In this document: in pieces, positions 25,408-33,810 of the stretch
Layout: every line of letters begins with the position of its first letter
Position numbering within the stretch: position 1 is the stretch's first letter
NCBI RefSeq assembly: GCF_019195455.1
Contig: NZ_JAIMBW010000001.1
Location: 1,674,001 to 1,738,000 of the forward strand
Direction of reading: 5' to 3'
Source of the DNA: Gymnodinialimonas phycosphaerae
GTDB lineage: Bacteria; Pseudomonadota; Alphaproteobacteria; Rhodobacterales; Rhodobacteraceae
DNA: 64,000 nucleotides
Notes under the pieces: model-generated
Told to the model about the DNA's origin: nothing
What the model saw: only the letters and a program-made list of their open reading frames with translations
The model's database searches: none
Program-made: the position numbers and the translations under genes

Positions 25408-26391
25408 TCAGGGCTCGTCGATCAAAGCGAAGGCGCCTTCCAGCCAGGGGGTCATCTCAATCAACGGGCGAATGACCTGGGCGTCAAGCGAGGCACGGAT
25501 TTCCGCGTTCACCAACTCCATCACCGACCGCGCGCAATCAGGCGTTGTGACAAGCGACAGGGTCCGGGAAAAGCGCTTGCCGGGGAACGGATGCAGACGC
25601 AGCCTGGACTGGAAGCGTTTGGCGCGCGAAAACAGCAGCGGCGTGGTGATAGTCCACCCTGCCCCCGCCGCGACCATGGCCATCAGCGTCTGGTTGCTGC
25701 CGCATTCGACCTTGTGGGGCAGGCTCACGCCAAGGCGGCGCAACTGCGCTTCGATCTGACCTGCGATGATCAGATCATTGGAGAACCGCAGGAACGGAAG
25801 CGTGGTCTTGCCGGCAACGACCTCGGCCAGCGGCGCCGCACCTTCGTTCGCGGGCAGAACGACGACAAAGGGATCGCGCAGAAGTGGGTGATCTTGAAGG
25901 TCGCGCATCCGCTCGGGCGGGGTGGTGGTGATGCCCAGATCAAGCTCTCGGTCGCGCAGCATTTCCAGGATCTCGTGGCTGGTCGAGATGTGGTAGAGGA
26001 AATCGCAATCGGGCATCTTGCGCGACAGGTGCACGGCGAGGGCAGGCGTCACGTCACTGTCGAGATCCTCGATCGTGCCCAGGCGCAGGTAGCGCGCCTC
26101 GGCCAGATCGCCCGTCGCGGCCTCGGCGGTGGCTTTGCGGATCGATTGCAGTGCCACGTCGATATTGCGCAGGAAGACCTGGCCTTTGGGGGTCAGGACC
26201 ATGGGGCGGCGCGTGTGGTTGAACAGCTCCACCCCCAGGTGATCTTCAAGCGCGCGCAGGTGGTGCGAGACGGTGCTGATCGACAGGCCCGTCTCTTTCG
26301 CCGCCTCACTGAGCGAGCCGGTGCGGGCACAGACCTGGAACAACTCCAGCCACCTGAGGCTCAGCCCTTTGCGGGAAGACGGTTTCGACAT
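25408..26391 (-). CDS. LysR-family transcriptional regulator
   Basis: This 327-residue protein has an N-terminal winged helix (LRWLELFQVCARTGSLSEAAKETGLSISTVSHHLRALEDHLGVELFNHTRRPMVLTPKG) and a LysR effector domain starting near LRLGTIEDLDSDVTPAL. The ATG at 26391 lies eight bases after GAGG on the minus strand. It is upstream of and parallel to the dimethylglycine dehydrogenase-like gene and is divergent from the GntR gene with a 119-bp shared promoter region. Either neighbour could be its target. The effector is unknown. Confidence 0.88.
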   Translation of the reverse strand: MSKPSSRKGLSLRWLELFQVCARTGSLSEAAKETGLSISTVSHHLRALEDHLGVELFNHTRRPMVLTPKGQVFLRNIDVALQSIRKATAEAATGDLAEARYLRLGTIEDLDSDVTPALAVHLSRKMPDCDFLYHISTSHEILEMLRDRELDLGITTTPPERMRDLQDHPLLRDPFVVVLPANEGAAPLAEVVAGKTTLPFLRFSNDLIIAGQIEAQLRRLGVSLPHKVECGSNQTLMAMVAAGAGWTITTPLLFSRAKRFQSRLRLHPFPGKRFSRTLSLVTTPDCARSVMELVNAEIRASLDAQVIRPLIEMTPWLEGAFALIDEP

Positions 26392-26510
26392 AGCGGCCTC
26401 AAGTCCTTGGATACGACCCTTCCTAAACCGGCGCCGGGTCTGCGCACAACGCGCGCTGGTCGTCGCCACGGGGCTTGGGTAGGCTGGGGCGCAGCGTAAG
26501 GAGGCCCGAC

Positions 26511-27161
26511 GTGACGACCCAGACCACCGCCGTCATCGATTTGATCATCGCCCGGATCGATGCGGGCACGCTTCTGCCCGGCCACCCCATTGATGAGAAA
26601 GAGATGATGGCCGAATGCGGCGTGTCGCGCACGCCGGTGCGCGAGGCCCTGATCCGGCTGGAGGTCGATGGGCTGGTCGCCCGCAATGCGCGCAAGGGTG
26701 CTGTGATTTTCCAACCCTCGGTGGCGGAGTTCCTGACGATCCTGGAGGTGCACGCCAATCTGGAAGCCTTCGCGGCAGGTCTTGCGGCGCAACGGATCAC
26801 GGACGCCCTGGCGAGTGAATTGCGCGACGTGGTAGCGGGATGCACGGCCCATGCGGCGGCCCACGGGCACAGCGACCCGGCTGGATACTACCAACTGAAC
26901 CTGCGCTTTCATGAGGTAATCGTGCGTGCCGCCCACAACGACATCCTGGCCGATATGGTGAAGACCAACGCGCGCAAATTGATGGCCTATTACCGGATGC
27001 GCTACCGCAACCCCGGTGCGGCGGCGGCGTCCGCCGAGGATCACGCGGCGATCGCGTCCCATATCCTTGCCCACCGCGCTTCAGAGGCACAGGCGGCGAT
27101 GTCGGCGCACTTCAACTACGACCGCCAAACGGTGATGGACCTGATCGCCTCAGTCGGCTGA
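26511..27161 (+). CDS. GntR-family regulator, FCD type
   Basis: This 216-residue protein has a GntR winged helix (IIARIDAGTLLPGHPIDEKEMMAECGVSRTPVREALIRLEVDGLVARN) and a helical FCD effector domain with the metal-binding set FHEVIVRAAHN, EDHAAIASHILAH and AHFNYDRQ. GTG at 26511 follows TAAGGAGG. It converges on the amidotransferase gene with a 12-bp overlap of the two stops and is divergent from the LysR gene. It is a candidate regulator of the amidotransferase/P450/glutamine synthetase group, and its family could also recognise the GTATAC site at 9063-9072. Confidence 0.87.
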   Translation: MTTQTTAVIDLIIARIDAGTLLPGHPIDEKEMMAECGVSRTPVREALIRLEVDGLVARNARKGAVIFQPSVAEFLTILEVHANLEAFAAGLAAQRITDALASELRDVVAGCTAHAAAHGHSDPAGYYQLNLRFHEVIVRAAHNDILADMVKTNARKLMAYYRMRYRNPGAAAASAEDHAAIASHILAHRASEAQAAMSAHFNYDRQTVMDLIASVG

Positions 27162-27863
27162 GGCCTGCTCGAAGAAACGGGCGATGGTCTCGGCGTAGAC
27201 GCGCATATCAACATCTTGCGTCAGCGATGCCTCGGCCGCCTGCCCGACCCCGTCGGGCAGCTTGTCGCGGTATTCTGCAACGAGGGCCTTGATGAAGGCA
27301 GGCGTCATTTCGGGGTGGTTCTGGGTGGTGTAAACCGACGTGCCGATGCGAAATCCGGTCACCGCGCAGGCGTCCGAGGTGGACAGCGGTGTGGCCCCCG
27401 CAGGCAGGCGGGTGACGGCCTCGTTATGGGCGCCGTATTGGGTGAAGCTGTCGGGCAGACCCGCCATCCATTCGGCGTGGTCAATGATGGTGGATCGGGT
27501 CAGCCCAAAGACCCACCCGGCGGGATTTGGGCCGATCTCGCCACCAAGGGCCAGTGCTATCGCCTGATGTCCGTAGCACGCGCCGAACATCGGGGTGCGG
27601 CCTTCAAAGGCCCGCTCGATGACCTGCAAAAGCCGCGCGACCCATGGGTCATCATCCAGAACGGAGGCCGGGCTACCCGTGACCATCACCCCATCGAACG
27701 CATTGATATCAGGGGGAAAGACACCGTCCTTCACCGAGAACGACGTGACGTGCCACGCGGGCCGAACGCTGTGGATCAGCGCCGTGAACTTCTCACCATC
27801 CTTGGGATGCGCCTGCGCAAAGGCGCTTTCGTCCGTGTTGGTCATCAAAATGGCGAGGTGCAT
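27150..27863 (-). CDS. class I glutamine amidotransferase-like protein
   Basis: This 237-residue protein is a free-standing GuaA-type amidotransferase domain with nucleophile Cys96 in FGACYGHQAIA, the His-Glu pair in TTQNHPEMTP, and an oxyanion glycine region MVTGSPASV. It hydrolyses an amide of glutamine or a gamma-glutamyl compound in the cytoplasm. The ATG at 27863 follows AAGGAAG. It is divergent (68 bp) from a P450 gene that is followed by a glutamine synthetase-like gene. A GS-like ligase plus such a hydrolase is the pairing used in gamma-glutamylation routes for amines, such as aniline and putrescine. The specific substrate is unknown. Confidence 0.8.
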   Translation of the reverse strand: MHLAILMTNTDESAFAQAHPKDGEKFTALIHSVRPAWHVTSFSVKDGVFPPDINAFDGVMVTGSPASVLDDDPWVARLLQVIERAFEGRTPMFGACYGHQAIALALGGEIGPNPAGWVFGLTRSTIIDHAEWMAGLPDSFTQYGAHNEAVTRLPAGATPLSTSDACAVTGFRIGTSVYTTQNHPEMTPAFIKALVAEYRDKLPDGVGQAAEASLTQDVDMRVYAETIARFFEQASAD

Positions 27864-27931
27864 TTTTGGGCTTCCTTTTTGCCAATGCATATTTATGGTC
27901 ATGTTAAGTATATCAAGCAAGGGCGGAGTTG

Positions 27932-29188
27932 ATGACCGTTTGGACACCGATCGATGACGGCCAGGCGGATCTATCCAGCCACGACACCTTCGTGTCGGGC
28001 CCGCCGCTGGCTACCTTTGCGCGCCTGCGCCGTGATGACCCGCTGAGTTGGACGGATTGGGATAGCGGCAAGGGGTTTTGGTCCGTGACCCGCTACCACG
28101 ACATTCTGGAGATGAACCGCAACACGAAGGTGTTTTCCTCGGCGCAGGGCATCCGGATGGAGGACCAGAGCTACGAGGAATACCTGGCGCGGCGCACCTT
28201 CCAGGAGACGGACGCGCCCGAGCATATGCAGATGCGCATCAAGCTGGCGCGCGCGTTCTCCAAGGGCGTGATCGCCGGGTTCGAGGAAGACATCCGGGGC
28301 CTCTGCCGCGATATTCTGGATGAGGTCTTGCAAGACGGCAGTTTCGACGCCACCAAGTGCATTGCCCGCGAATTGCCGATGCGCATGTTGGGCCGCATCC
28401 TTGGCACGCCCGAAGAAGACCTGCCCTGGCTGGTGGAGAAAGGCGATGCGCTGATCGCCAATACGGATCCGGATTTTACCTCTCACGTGCTCGACAAGAT
28501 GAGCACGGATGAATTTCGGATGATGCCCTTCAACTCGCCCGCCGGGGCCGAGCTTTACGCCTATGCCAAGGACCTGATGGCGGCCAAGAACGCCAGCGGC
28601 GACACAACCGGCGTGCTGCACCTGATCCTGCAACCGGGCCCCGATGGCTCTGTCATTTCCGAGACGGAGTTCCGCAATTTCTTCTGCCTGCTGGTCGCCG
28701 CCGGCAATGATACAACGCGCTATTCCATCGCCGCCGGCATGCAGGCGATGTGTCACCAGCCGGACCTGCTGGCGCAGATGCAGCAAGGCGACATCTGGGA
28801 CACGGCGGCGGATGAGATCATCCGGTGGGCCACCCCAACCAGTTATTTTCGCCGCACCGCAACCCAGGATTACCAGATGCACGGCAAGACGATCCGCGAA
28901 GGCGACAAGGTGCTGTACTGGTTCGCATCCGGCAACCGCGATACGGCCTATTTCACCGCGCCCGACCGGGTGGATCTGACCCGCACGCCGAACAAACACC
29001 TTTCCTTCGGTCACGGTGGCCCGCACCTGTGCCTGGGCATGTGGTTGGCGCGGCTGGAAGTGACGGTGCTTTTCCAGGAGTTGTCCAAACGGATCGCCCA
29101 TATCGAAGCCGATGGACCGCAGCAGTTCTTGCGGTCAAACTTCATCAGCGGCCTCAAGTCGCTGCCTGTCCGCATCAAACGCGCCTGA
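27932..29188 (+). CDS. cytochrome P450
   Basis: This 418-residue soluble bacterial P450 has the I-helix motif LLVAAGNDTTRYS, the ExxR motif in AADEIIRWATP, and the heme-binding loop FGHGGPHLCLGMWLAR with the axial cysteine. All catalytic features are intact. The ATG at 27932 follows GGGCGGAG. It would take electrons from a ferredoxin not encoded nearby. The glutamine synthetase-like gene begins 13 bp after its stop, which strongly suggests one transcript, while the amidotransferase gene is divergent. Candidate chemistry is hydroxylation or N-dealkylation of a (gamma-glutamylated) amine; this is inference from the context. Confidence 0.92.
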   Translation: MTVWTPIDDGQADLSSHDTFVSGPPLATFARLRRDDPLSWTDWDSGKGFWSVTRYHDILEMNRNTKVFSSAQGIRMEDQSYEEYLARRTFQETDAPEHMQMRIKLARAFSKGVIAGFEEDIRGLCRDILDEVLQDGSFDATKCIARELPMRMLGRILGTPEEDLPWLVEKGDALIANTDPDFTSHVLDKMSTDEFRMMPFNSPAGAELYAYAKDLMAAKNASGDTTGVLHLILQPGPDGSVISETEFRNFFCLLVAAGNDTTRYSIAAGMQAMCHQPDLLAQMQQGDIWDTAADEIIRWATPTSYFRRTATQDYQMHGKTIREGDKVLYWFASGNRDTAYFTAPDRVDLTRTPNKHLSFGHGGPHLCLGMWLARLEVTVLFQELSKRIAHIEADGPQQFLRSNFISGLKSLPVRIKRA

Positions 29189-29201
29189 GGAGGCCTTTTC
29201 C

Positions 29202-30491
29202 ATGAACCCACGTCTGCGCGCCGTCTTTTGCGACCACCTGTCCATCATGCGGGGCAAATATCTGCCCGCGTCCAAGATCGGGGACAACAACACGCGGTTC
29301 TGCCGCTCGACCTTCGGCGTGCACTACGACAAGGACCTGCTGCCTGCGCCCGGGTCCATGATGATGGAGGGCTTGCCGGATATGGAACTGCGCTGGCGCG
29401 GCGACGACATCCGCGACAGTTGGGAGGCCGACACCAGAATCGTGATCGGGGACCTCTATGATACCAACGGCACCCCCCTGCCCGTTTGCCCGCGCGGCGC
29501 GTTGAAACGCGCGGTCGCCGATTGGCAGGCGCGCGGGTTGACGCCAAAGGTCGGGATCGAGCTGGAGGCCTTCGCCTTTGTGCACGGCGCGGACGGCAGG
29601 CTGGTCCCCTACGACAGCTTCGGCGGTGTGGTCTACGGCACCGGCGCTTTCACCGACCCGCGCGGGTTCAACGACGCGATCTGGGAGGTCGCCGATGCCC
29701 TCGGCTTCCGGCTGGAGATGATCACGGCGGAATACGACAGCCCGCAATTCGAATACACACTGACATTTGACGACGCGGTGCAGGCGATCGACGACATTGT
29801 CCTTTTCCGCCAATTGGCGCGTGAGGTCGCCTTGGGCGAGGGCGTGATCCTGTCCTTCATGCCGAAACCAATTGTGGAGGCGGGTGGCAGCGGCATGCAC
29901 GTCAACTTCTCGTTCACCGGAACCAATGGAGAGAACACCTTGTCGGACGGCGGCCAAAGCGGGCCGGATCATCTGAACGATCTGGCGAGGGGATGCGTGG
30001 CGGGGCTTTTGCATCACCACAAAGGGCTGGCGGGGCTGATTGCGCCTTCGGGGAATTCCTATGACCGGCTGCAACCGGGCTCGCTCTCGGGTCATTGGCA
30101 GAACTGGGGCGGCGATCACCGCAATGTCACCATCAGGGTCAGCAGCGAAGGCGGCCCGAAGGCGCGGCTGGAACATCGCACGGCCGATGCGGCGGCCAAC
30201 CCCTACACCGCCGTCGCGGCGATCCTGCAAGCCGCGCGGCTGGGGGTGGAGAACGGCTACGAACTGCAACCAAAAGAGACCGGCGATGGGTTCGAGCGGA
30301 CGGACGCCACCGTCGGCGTCGCCCCGGACCTGGCCACAGCGATCACCGACCTTGCCGCCGATACCGCCCTGAGTGCCGCTGTCGGGCAGGACCTGGTTGA
30401 CAATCACGTCTTCATGAAAACCGCCGAGGTCGAGAAGACCGCCATGCTTGCCCCCGAGGCCTTGCGCGACTTCTACATTCCCTACCTCTGA
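29202..30491 (+). CDS. glutamine synthetase-like gamma-glutamyl ligase
   Basis: This 429-residue protein of the glutamine synthetase superfamily keeps the metal and nucleotide sites: GIELEAFAF, AEYDSPQFEYTL, GGSGMHVNFSF, APSGNSYDRLQPG, RNVTIRV and ARLEHRTADAAANPY. The usual housekeeping GlnA features are absent, and the sequence belongs with the GlnT/PuuA/gamma-glutamyl-methylamide or anilide synthase group, which ligates glutamate to amines with ATP. The start at 29202 follows GAGGAGG. It is co-directional with the P450 gene (13-bp gap). It is probably a catabolic ligase rather than an ammonia-assimilating enzyme. Confidence 0.82.
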   Translation: MNPRLRAVFCDHLSIMRGKYLPASKIGDNNTRFCRSTFGVHYDKDLLPAPGSMMMEGLPDMELRWRGDDIRDSWEADTRIVIGDLYDTNGTPLPVCPRGALKRAVADWQARGLTPKVGIELEAFAFVHGADGRLVPYDSFGGVVYGTGAFTDPRGFNDAIWEVADALGFRLEMITAEYDSPQFEYTLTFDDAVQAIDDIVLFRQLAREVALGEGVILSFMPKPIVEAGGSGMHVNFSFTGTNGENTLSDGGQSGPDHLNDLARGCVAGLLHHHKGLAGLIAPSGNSYDRLQPGSLSGHWQNWGGDHRNVTIRVSSEGGPKARLEHRTADAAANPYTAVAAILQAARLGVENGYELQPKETGDGFERTDATVGVAPDLATAITDLAADTALSAAVGQDLVDNHVFMKTAEVEKTAMLAPEALRDFYIPYL

Positions 30492-30537
30492 CAGCGGCTG
30501 CGCTTGCCGAAGAATGCTGCGGTCGGTACGCTTTGGC

Positions 30538-32523
30538 ATGGCGAGGGCTGACAAGATCGATCAATTCGCAGCCGCGCGGCGTCTGCAGACGCCCACTTGG
30601 GTCTATGACATCGATGCCTGTCGGATCGTGCACGCGAACCCGTCCGCTTGCACCTTGTGGCAGGCCGCCTCCGAGGAAGATCTGCAAAAACGTGATCTTG
30701 CAGAAGACATGACGGCGACTGTTTCCAGACGCCTCAAACAATATCAGGCCGATTTCATTGACCACGACGCCACGTTCAAAGAACTGTGGACGTTGTTTCC
30801 CAATGGCGTTCCCACCAGCGTGCTGGTGCTTTACAGCGGGTTTCGCCTTTCGGATGGGCGCATGGGCATGCTGTGCGAGGCCCTGCCCGAGCGAGATGAA
30901 TTGCCCGACAACCTGCGCAGTGTCGAAGCGTTGTTGCACACGGATGTCATGGTCACCCTGTTCAGCGCCGATGGGCCGCCGCTTTACACGAATCCCGCCG
31001 CCCACAACGCAAGCGGAAACCCCAGCGCTCCGCTGCGGGATCTGTTCGTGTCGTCCGCCGACCACGCGGTTCTGCTTGCGGGTCTCGAAGGGGGCGGAGA
31101 GCATCGCCAGATTGCGGAAATCCACACCAAGACAGGGGCACGCTGGTTCGACGTCTCCGCCAAGAAATGCAGCGATGCGGTGACGGGCCAACCCGCCATC
31201 CTCGTCACCGCGATCGATGTGAGCGAGCTGAAACTGGCCCGCGATCAGGCGCGGTATCTGGCTAGTCGGGACCAGCTGACGGGCTGTTTCAACCGCTCGT
31301 ACCTGCACCAGCATGTGGCCAAGCTGGCCGAGGCAAAGGCCGCGACCACGGCGCTGATCTATTTCGATGTCGACCGGTTCAAGCAGATCAACGACACCTA
31401 TGGGCACGTGATTGGCGACCGTGTTCTGATGGAACTGGCCGACCGTGCCATTCGTCACGGACAGCCCGACGATCTGGTCGTGCGCCTGGGCGGCGACGAA
31501 TTCCTGATCGTCCTGAGCCAGGCCAGCGCCGCCCCCTGGCAAGAGCGGGTCGAACGCTTCTTCAAGGGCTTGTCTGCGCCCACGGAAATCGGCTCCATCT
31601 CCATCAATACGAAGGTCAGCATGGGAATTTCCGCTTTTGATCCCGCCAGGACCGACATCGACGTGGCCCTGCGCCATGCGGATATCGCGCTGTATCTGGC
31701 CAAGAACAACGGGCGCAACCGCTACGTTATTTACGATGACCAGATGGGCGCGGCAGCCGACAAACGCAGCCGGACCGAGGCCGAGATCGAGGTCGCGCTT
31801 GATGCCAACCAGTTCGAGCTGCACTACCAGCCCCGCCTTGATCTGGCGACAGGCCGGATCGTCGCGGTGGAAGGTCTGGCGCGGTGGCGCCACCCCGAGC
31901 GTGGCCTTGTGCCCCCCGACGATTTCATTCCGATTTGCGAGGATACCGGGCTGATCCATGTGCTGGGGCGGCAGGTCCTGGAAATCGGCTTTGCACAGGC
32001 TGCCGCGTGGCATGAGGCGGGCTATGACGTGCAACTGTCGCTCAACATCTCACCGCGCCAGTTCTCGGACCCGCATCTTCTGGAAATGTTGGAGGGCTTT
32101 GCCGCGCGGCCCGGTTTTCCGGTTCACAAGATCGAGCTGGAGATCACCGAGAGTGTGCTTATCGGTGATCAAGACGGGATCGCGGCCAAGTTGAAGGCGA
32201 TCACCAGGATGGGGTATCGGATCTCCATCGATGATTTCGGGACCGGCTATTCCAACCTGTCCTACATCTCTCGGTTTCCACTGCATTGCTTGAAGATCGA
32301 TGGCTCTTTCATCTCACTGTTGCCCGGTTCGGGGCCGATCGTGCGCCTGATCCTCGCGCTGGCCCAACAATTGGACGTGACCGCAGTGGCGGAAGGCGTT
32401 GAAGAGCAGGCGCAGTTCGATTGGCTCAAGGCCCATGGATGCACGCAGGTCCAAGGCTATTACGTGGCCCGCCCCTGCCCCGCCTCCGAATTGAGCGCGT
32501 TACTGGACCCGGCCACGGCGTGA
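30538..32523 (+). CDS. PAS-like/GGDEF/EAL cyclic-di-GMP enzyme
   Basis: This protein of about 661 residues has two PAS-like sensor segments (near TPTWVYDIDACRIVHANPSA and TDVMVTLFSADGPPLYTNPA), a diguanylate cyclase domain with intact RLGGDEFLIV, and an EAL phosphodiesterase domain. The EAL triplet reads EGL, but the catalytic set is present: LSLNISPRQ, ELEITESV, IDDFGTGYS, LKIDGSF and AEGVEE. The position of the inhibitory RxxD site upstream of GGDEF reads QPDD, so product feedback may be missing. No membrane segment is visible. The ATG at 30538 was preferred; 30514 is possible. It is likely bifunctional in c-di-GMP turnover. Confidence 0.9.
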   Translation: MARADKIDQFAAARRLQTPTWVYDIDACRIVHANPSACTLWQAASEEDLQKRDLAEDMTATVSRRLKQYQADFIDHDATFKELWTLFPNGVPTSVLVLYSGFRLSDGRMGMLCEALPERDELPDNLRSVEALLHTDVMVTLFSADGPPLYTNPAAHNASGNPSAPLRDLFVSSADHAVLLAGLEGGGEHRQIAEIHTKTGARWFDVSAKKCSDAVTGQPAILVTAIDVSELKLARDQARYLASRDQLTGCFNRSYLHQHVAKLAEAKAATTALIYFDVDRFKQINDTYGHVIGDRVLMELADRAIRHGQPDDLVVRLGGDEFLIVLSQASAAPWQERVERFFKGLSAPTEIGSISINTKVSMGISAFDPARTDIDVALRHADIALYLAKNNGRNRYVIYDDQMGAAADKRSRTEAEIEVALDANQFELHYQPRLDLATGRIVAVEGLARWRHPERGLVPPDDFIPICEDTGLIHVLGRQVLEIGFAQAAAWHEAGYDVQLSLNISPRQFSDPHLLEMLEGFAARPGFPVHKIELEITESVLIGDQDGIAAKLKAITRMGYRISIDDFGTGYSNLSYISRFPLHCLKIDGSFISLLPGSGPIVRLILALAQQLDVTAVAEGVEEQAQFDWLKAHGCTQVQGYYVARPCPASELSALLDPATA

Positions 32524-32623
32524 CCCGCTGTCGGGATCAGCGCGAAACATGTCGCCCTGCGCCAACCCCAACAATGCTGGGGAACATTCGGCCCAAATGT
32601 CCCTTCGGCGCTGTGCATTCCGT

Positions 32624-32652
32624 TTGACATCGCCCGCGCGCCTCTGTCATGG
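32624..32652 (+). promoter_or_regulatory. putative promoter of the cbtB riboswitch transcript
   Basis: A perfect -35 hexamer TTGACA at 32624-32629 lies just upstream of the riboswitch. The -10 region 17 bp downstream (around 32647, TCATGG) is poor. The divergent cob riboswitch also has a perfect TTGACA at a similar distance, which supports both. Confidence 0.45.
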
Positions 32653-32660
32653 AAAGATGA

Positions 32661-32856
32661 CATTCGGTTCCTTCAGGCACATCCGTGTCGATGGGAAGCA
32701 AAAGGGAATGCAGTGTGGTCCGCGCATGTTCAGGCGGGGCCAAGTCTGCAGCTGCCCCCGCAACTGTAAGCGGTGCGTCAGGTTGAAGATGCCACTGGAG
32801 CGATCCGGGAAGGCCAGCCAGACCATCACGCCGCGAGCCAGGAGACCTGCCGGATG
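32661..32856 (+). promoter_or_regulatory. cobalamin riboswitch controlling cbtB-cbtA
   Basis: The region has the conserved cobalamin-riboswitch blocks: GGGAAGCAAAAGGGAATGCAGTG, split over the 32690-32720 area, then GCTGCCCCCGCAACTGTAAGCGG, GCCACTGG, CGGGAAGGC and the B12 box AGCCAGGAGACCTGC near 32837-32850. The ends CATTCGG (32661-32667) and CCGGATG (32850-32856) close as P1 with one G-U pair. It precedes the small cobalt-transport gene cbtB by about 50 bases, so adenosylcobalamin should switch off cobalt uptake. The interval 32524-32908 holds no gene. Confidence 0.95.
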
Positions 32857-32908
32857 TGAGAAACGCAAACGGGCCGTCGGGTGTGACGGCAAAAAGGAGC
32901 ACGATGAT

Positions 32909-33088
32909 ATGACGACCCAGACGCAAACCATCACGCAGTCCAAATCCGGCATCTCGACGCTGGGGGCCGCCCTTCTGGTCGCCGCCATGGGCCTTGGCCT
33001 GATGGTCGTGACAGGCCATGTGCAGGCCGCCACCTTGCATGACGCGGCCCACGACGTGCGCCACGCCACCGGCTTCCCCTGCCACTAA
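32909..33088 (+). CDS. cbtB: CbtB, small subunit of cobalt transporter
   Basis: This 59-residue protein has a single transmembrane helix (TLGAALLVAAMGLGLMVVTG) and a His-rich C-terminal tail (LHDAAHDVRHATGFPCH), the hallmark of CbtB, which helps CbtA import cobalt across the inner membrane. The ATG at 32909 follows AAGGAG; another ATG at 32904 is out of frame and stops at once. It lies directly after the cobalamin riboswitch and 4 bp before cbtA. The metal-binding tail probably faces the periplasm and gathers Co(II). Confidence 0.9.
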   Translation: MTTQTQTITQSKSGISTLGAALLVAAMGLGLMVVTGHVQAATLHDAAHDVRHATGFPCH

Positions 33089-33092
33089 GCCG

Positions 33093-33794
33093 ATGATTAC
33101 GCGACTTTTGACCAGCGCGTTGTTCGCTGGCGCTGCCTCGGGGCTGATTGCAGCCCTTTTGCAGCTCTGGTTCGTTCAGCCTGTCCTTCTCCATGCAGAA
33201 CTCTACGAGTCCGGCGCGCTGTTGCACTTTGGTGCGGATTCCAACATCGCGGCAGCGCAGGACGTCGGCGGCTTCGACCTGGTGCGCGACGGCTTGTCCA
33301 TCGTATTCACGATGTTGATCTACTCGGCCTATGCCATGGTGATGTTGGCCGCGATGGCGCTCGCCGAAGAGCGGGGCGCGCAGATTTCCGCGCGCACGGG
33401 CCTGATCTGGGGTCTTGCGGGCTTCGTCGCGGTGCACTTCGCGCCCGGGTTCTCGCTGGCGCCCGAGGTGCCCGGTGTGGCGGCTGCGGATGTTGTCCTG
33501 CGACAGATCTGGTGGTTTGCCACCGTGGGAATGGCGGCGGTCGCGATGGCGCTGATCGGGTTCGGCAAGGGATGGATGGCTTGGGCCGGTGCGGCGGCGT
33601 TGTTGCTGGCCCCCCATGTCTACGGCGCGCCAGAGCCCGAGGTTTTCACCGGCCCCGTCCCGACCGAGATCGGCGCGCTTTTCGCTGCCCGTGCGTTCGG
33701 CGTCGGCATGGCCGCCTGGGCGCTTCTGGGCGCGTTCTCGGGCTATTTCTGGTCTCGGCAGATCGGGGCACCTGCCCCGGCGCCCTCCACCTGA
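33093..33794 (+). CDS. cbtA: CbtA, membrane subunit of cobalt transporter
   Basis: This 233-residue integral membrane protein has about five to six hydrophobic segments, beginning RLLTSALFAGAASGLIAALLQLWFVQPVLLHAELYE. The sequence HFAPGFSLAPEVPGVAAADVVLRQIWW is characteristic of CbtA. The ATG at 33093 follows the cbtB stop by 4 bp. Together with CbtB it forms the predicted B12-regulated cobalt transporter that feeds the CobN chelatase. Riboswitch control extends to it through co-transcription. Confidence 0.88.
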   Translation: MITRLLTSALFAGAASGLIAALLQLWFVQPVLLHAELYESGALLHFGADSNIAAAQDVGGFDLVRDGLSIVFTMLIYSAYAMVMLAAMALAEERGAQISARTGLIWGLAGFVAVHFAPGFSLAPEVPGVAAADVVLRQIWWFATVGMAAVAMALIGFGKGWMAWAGAAALLLAPHVYGAPEPEVFTGPVPTEIGALFAARAFGVGMAAWALLGAFSGYFWSRQIGAPAPAPST

Positions 33795-33810
33795 GCGGAG
33801 GCATCGGCCC

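Noticed and set aside
31858-31890. EAL triplet reads EGL, suggesting an inactive phosphodiesterase
   Set aside because: The other catalytic motifs (N, E, DD, K, E positions) are intact, and substitutions at the middle EAL residue are common in active enzymes.
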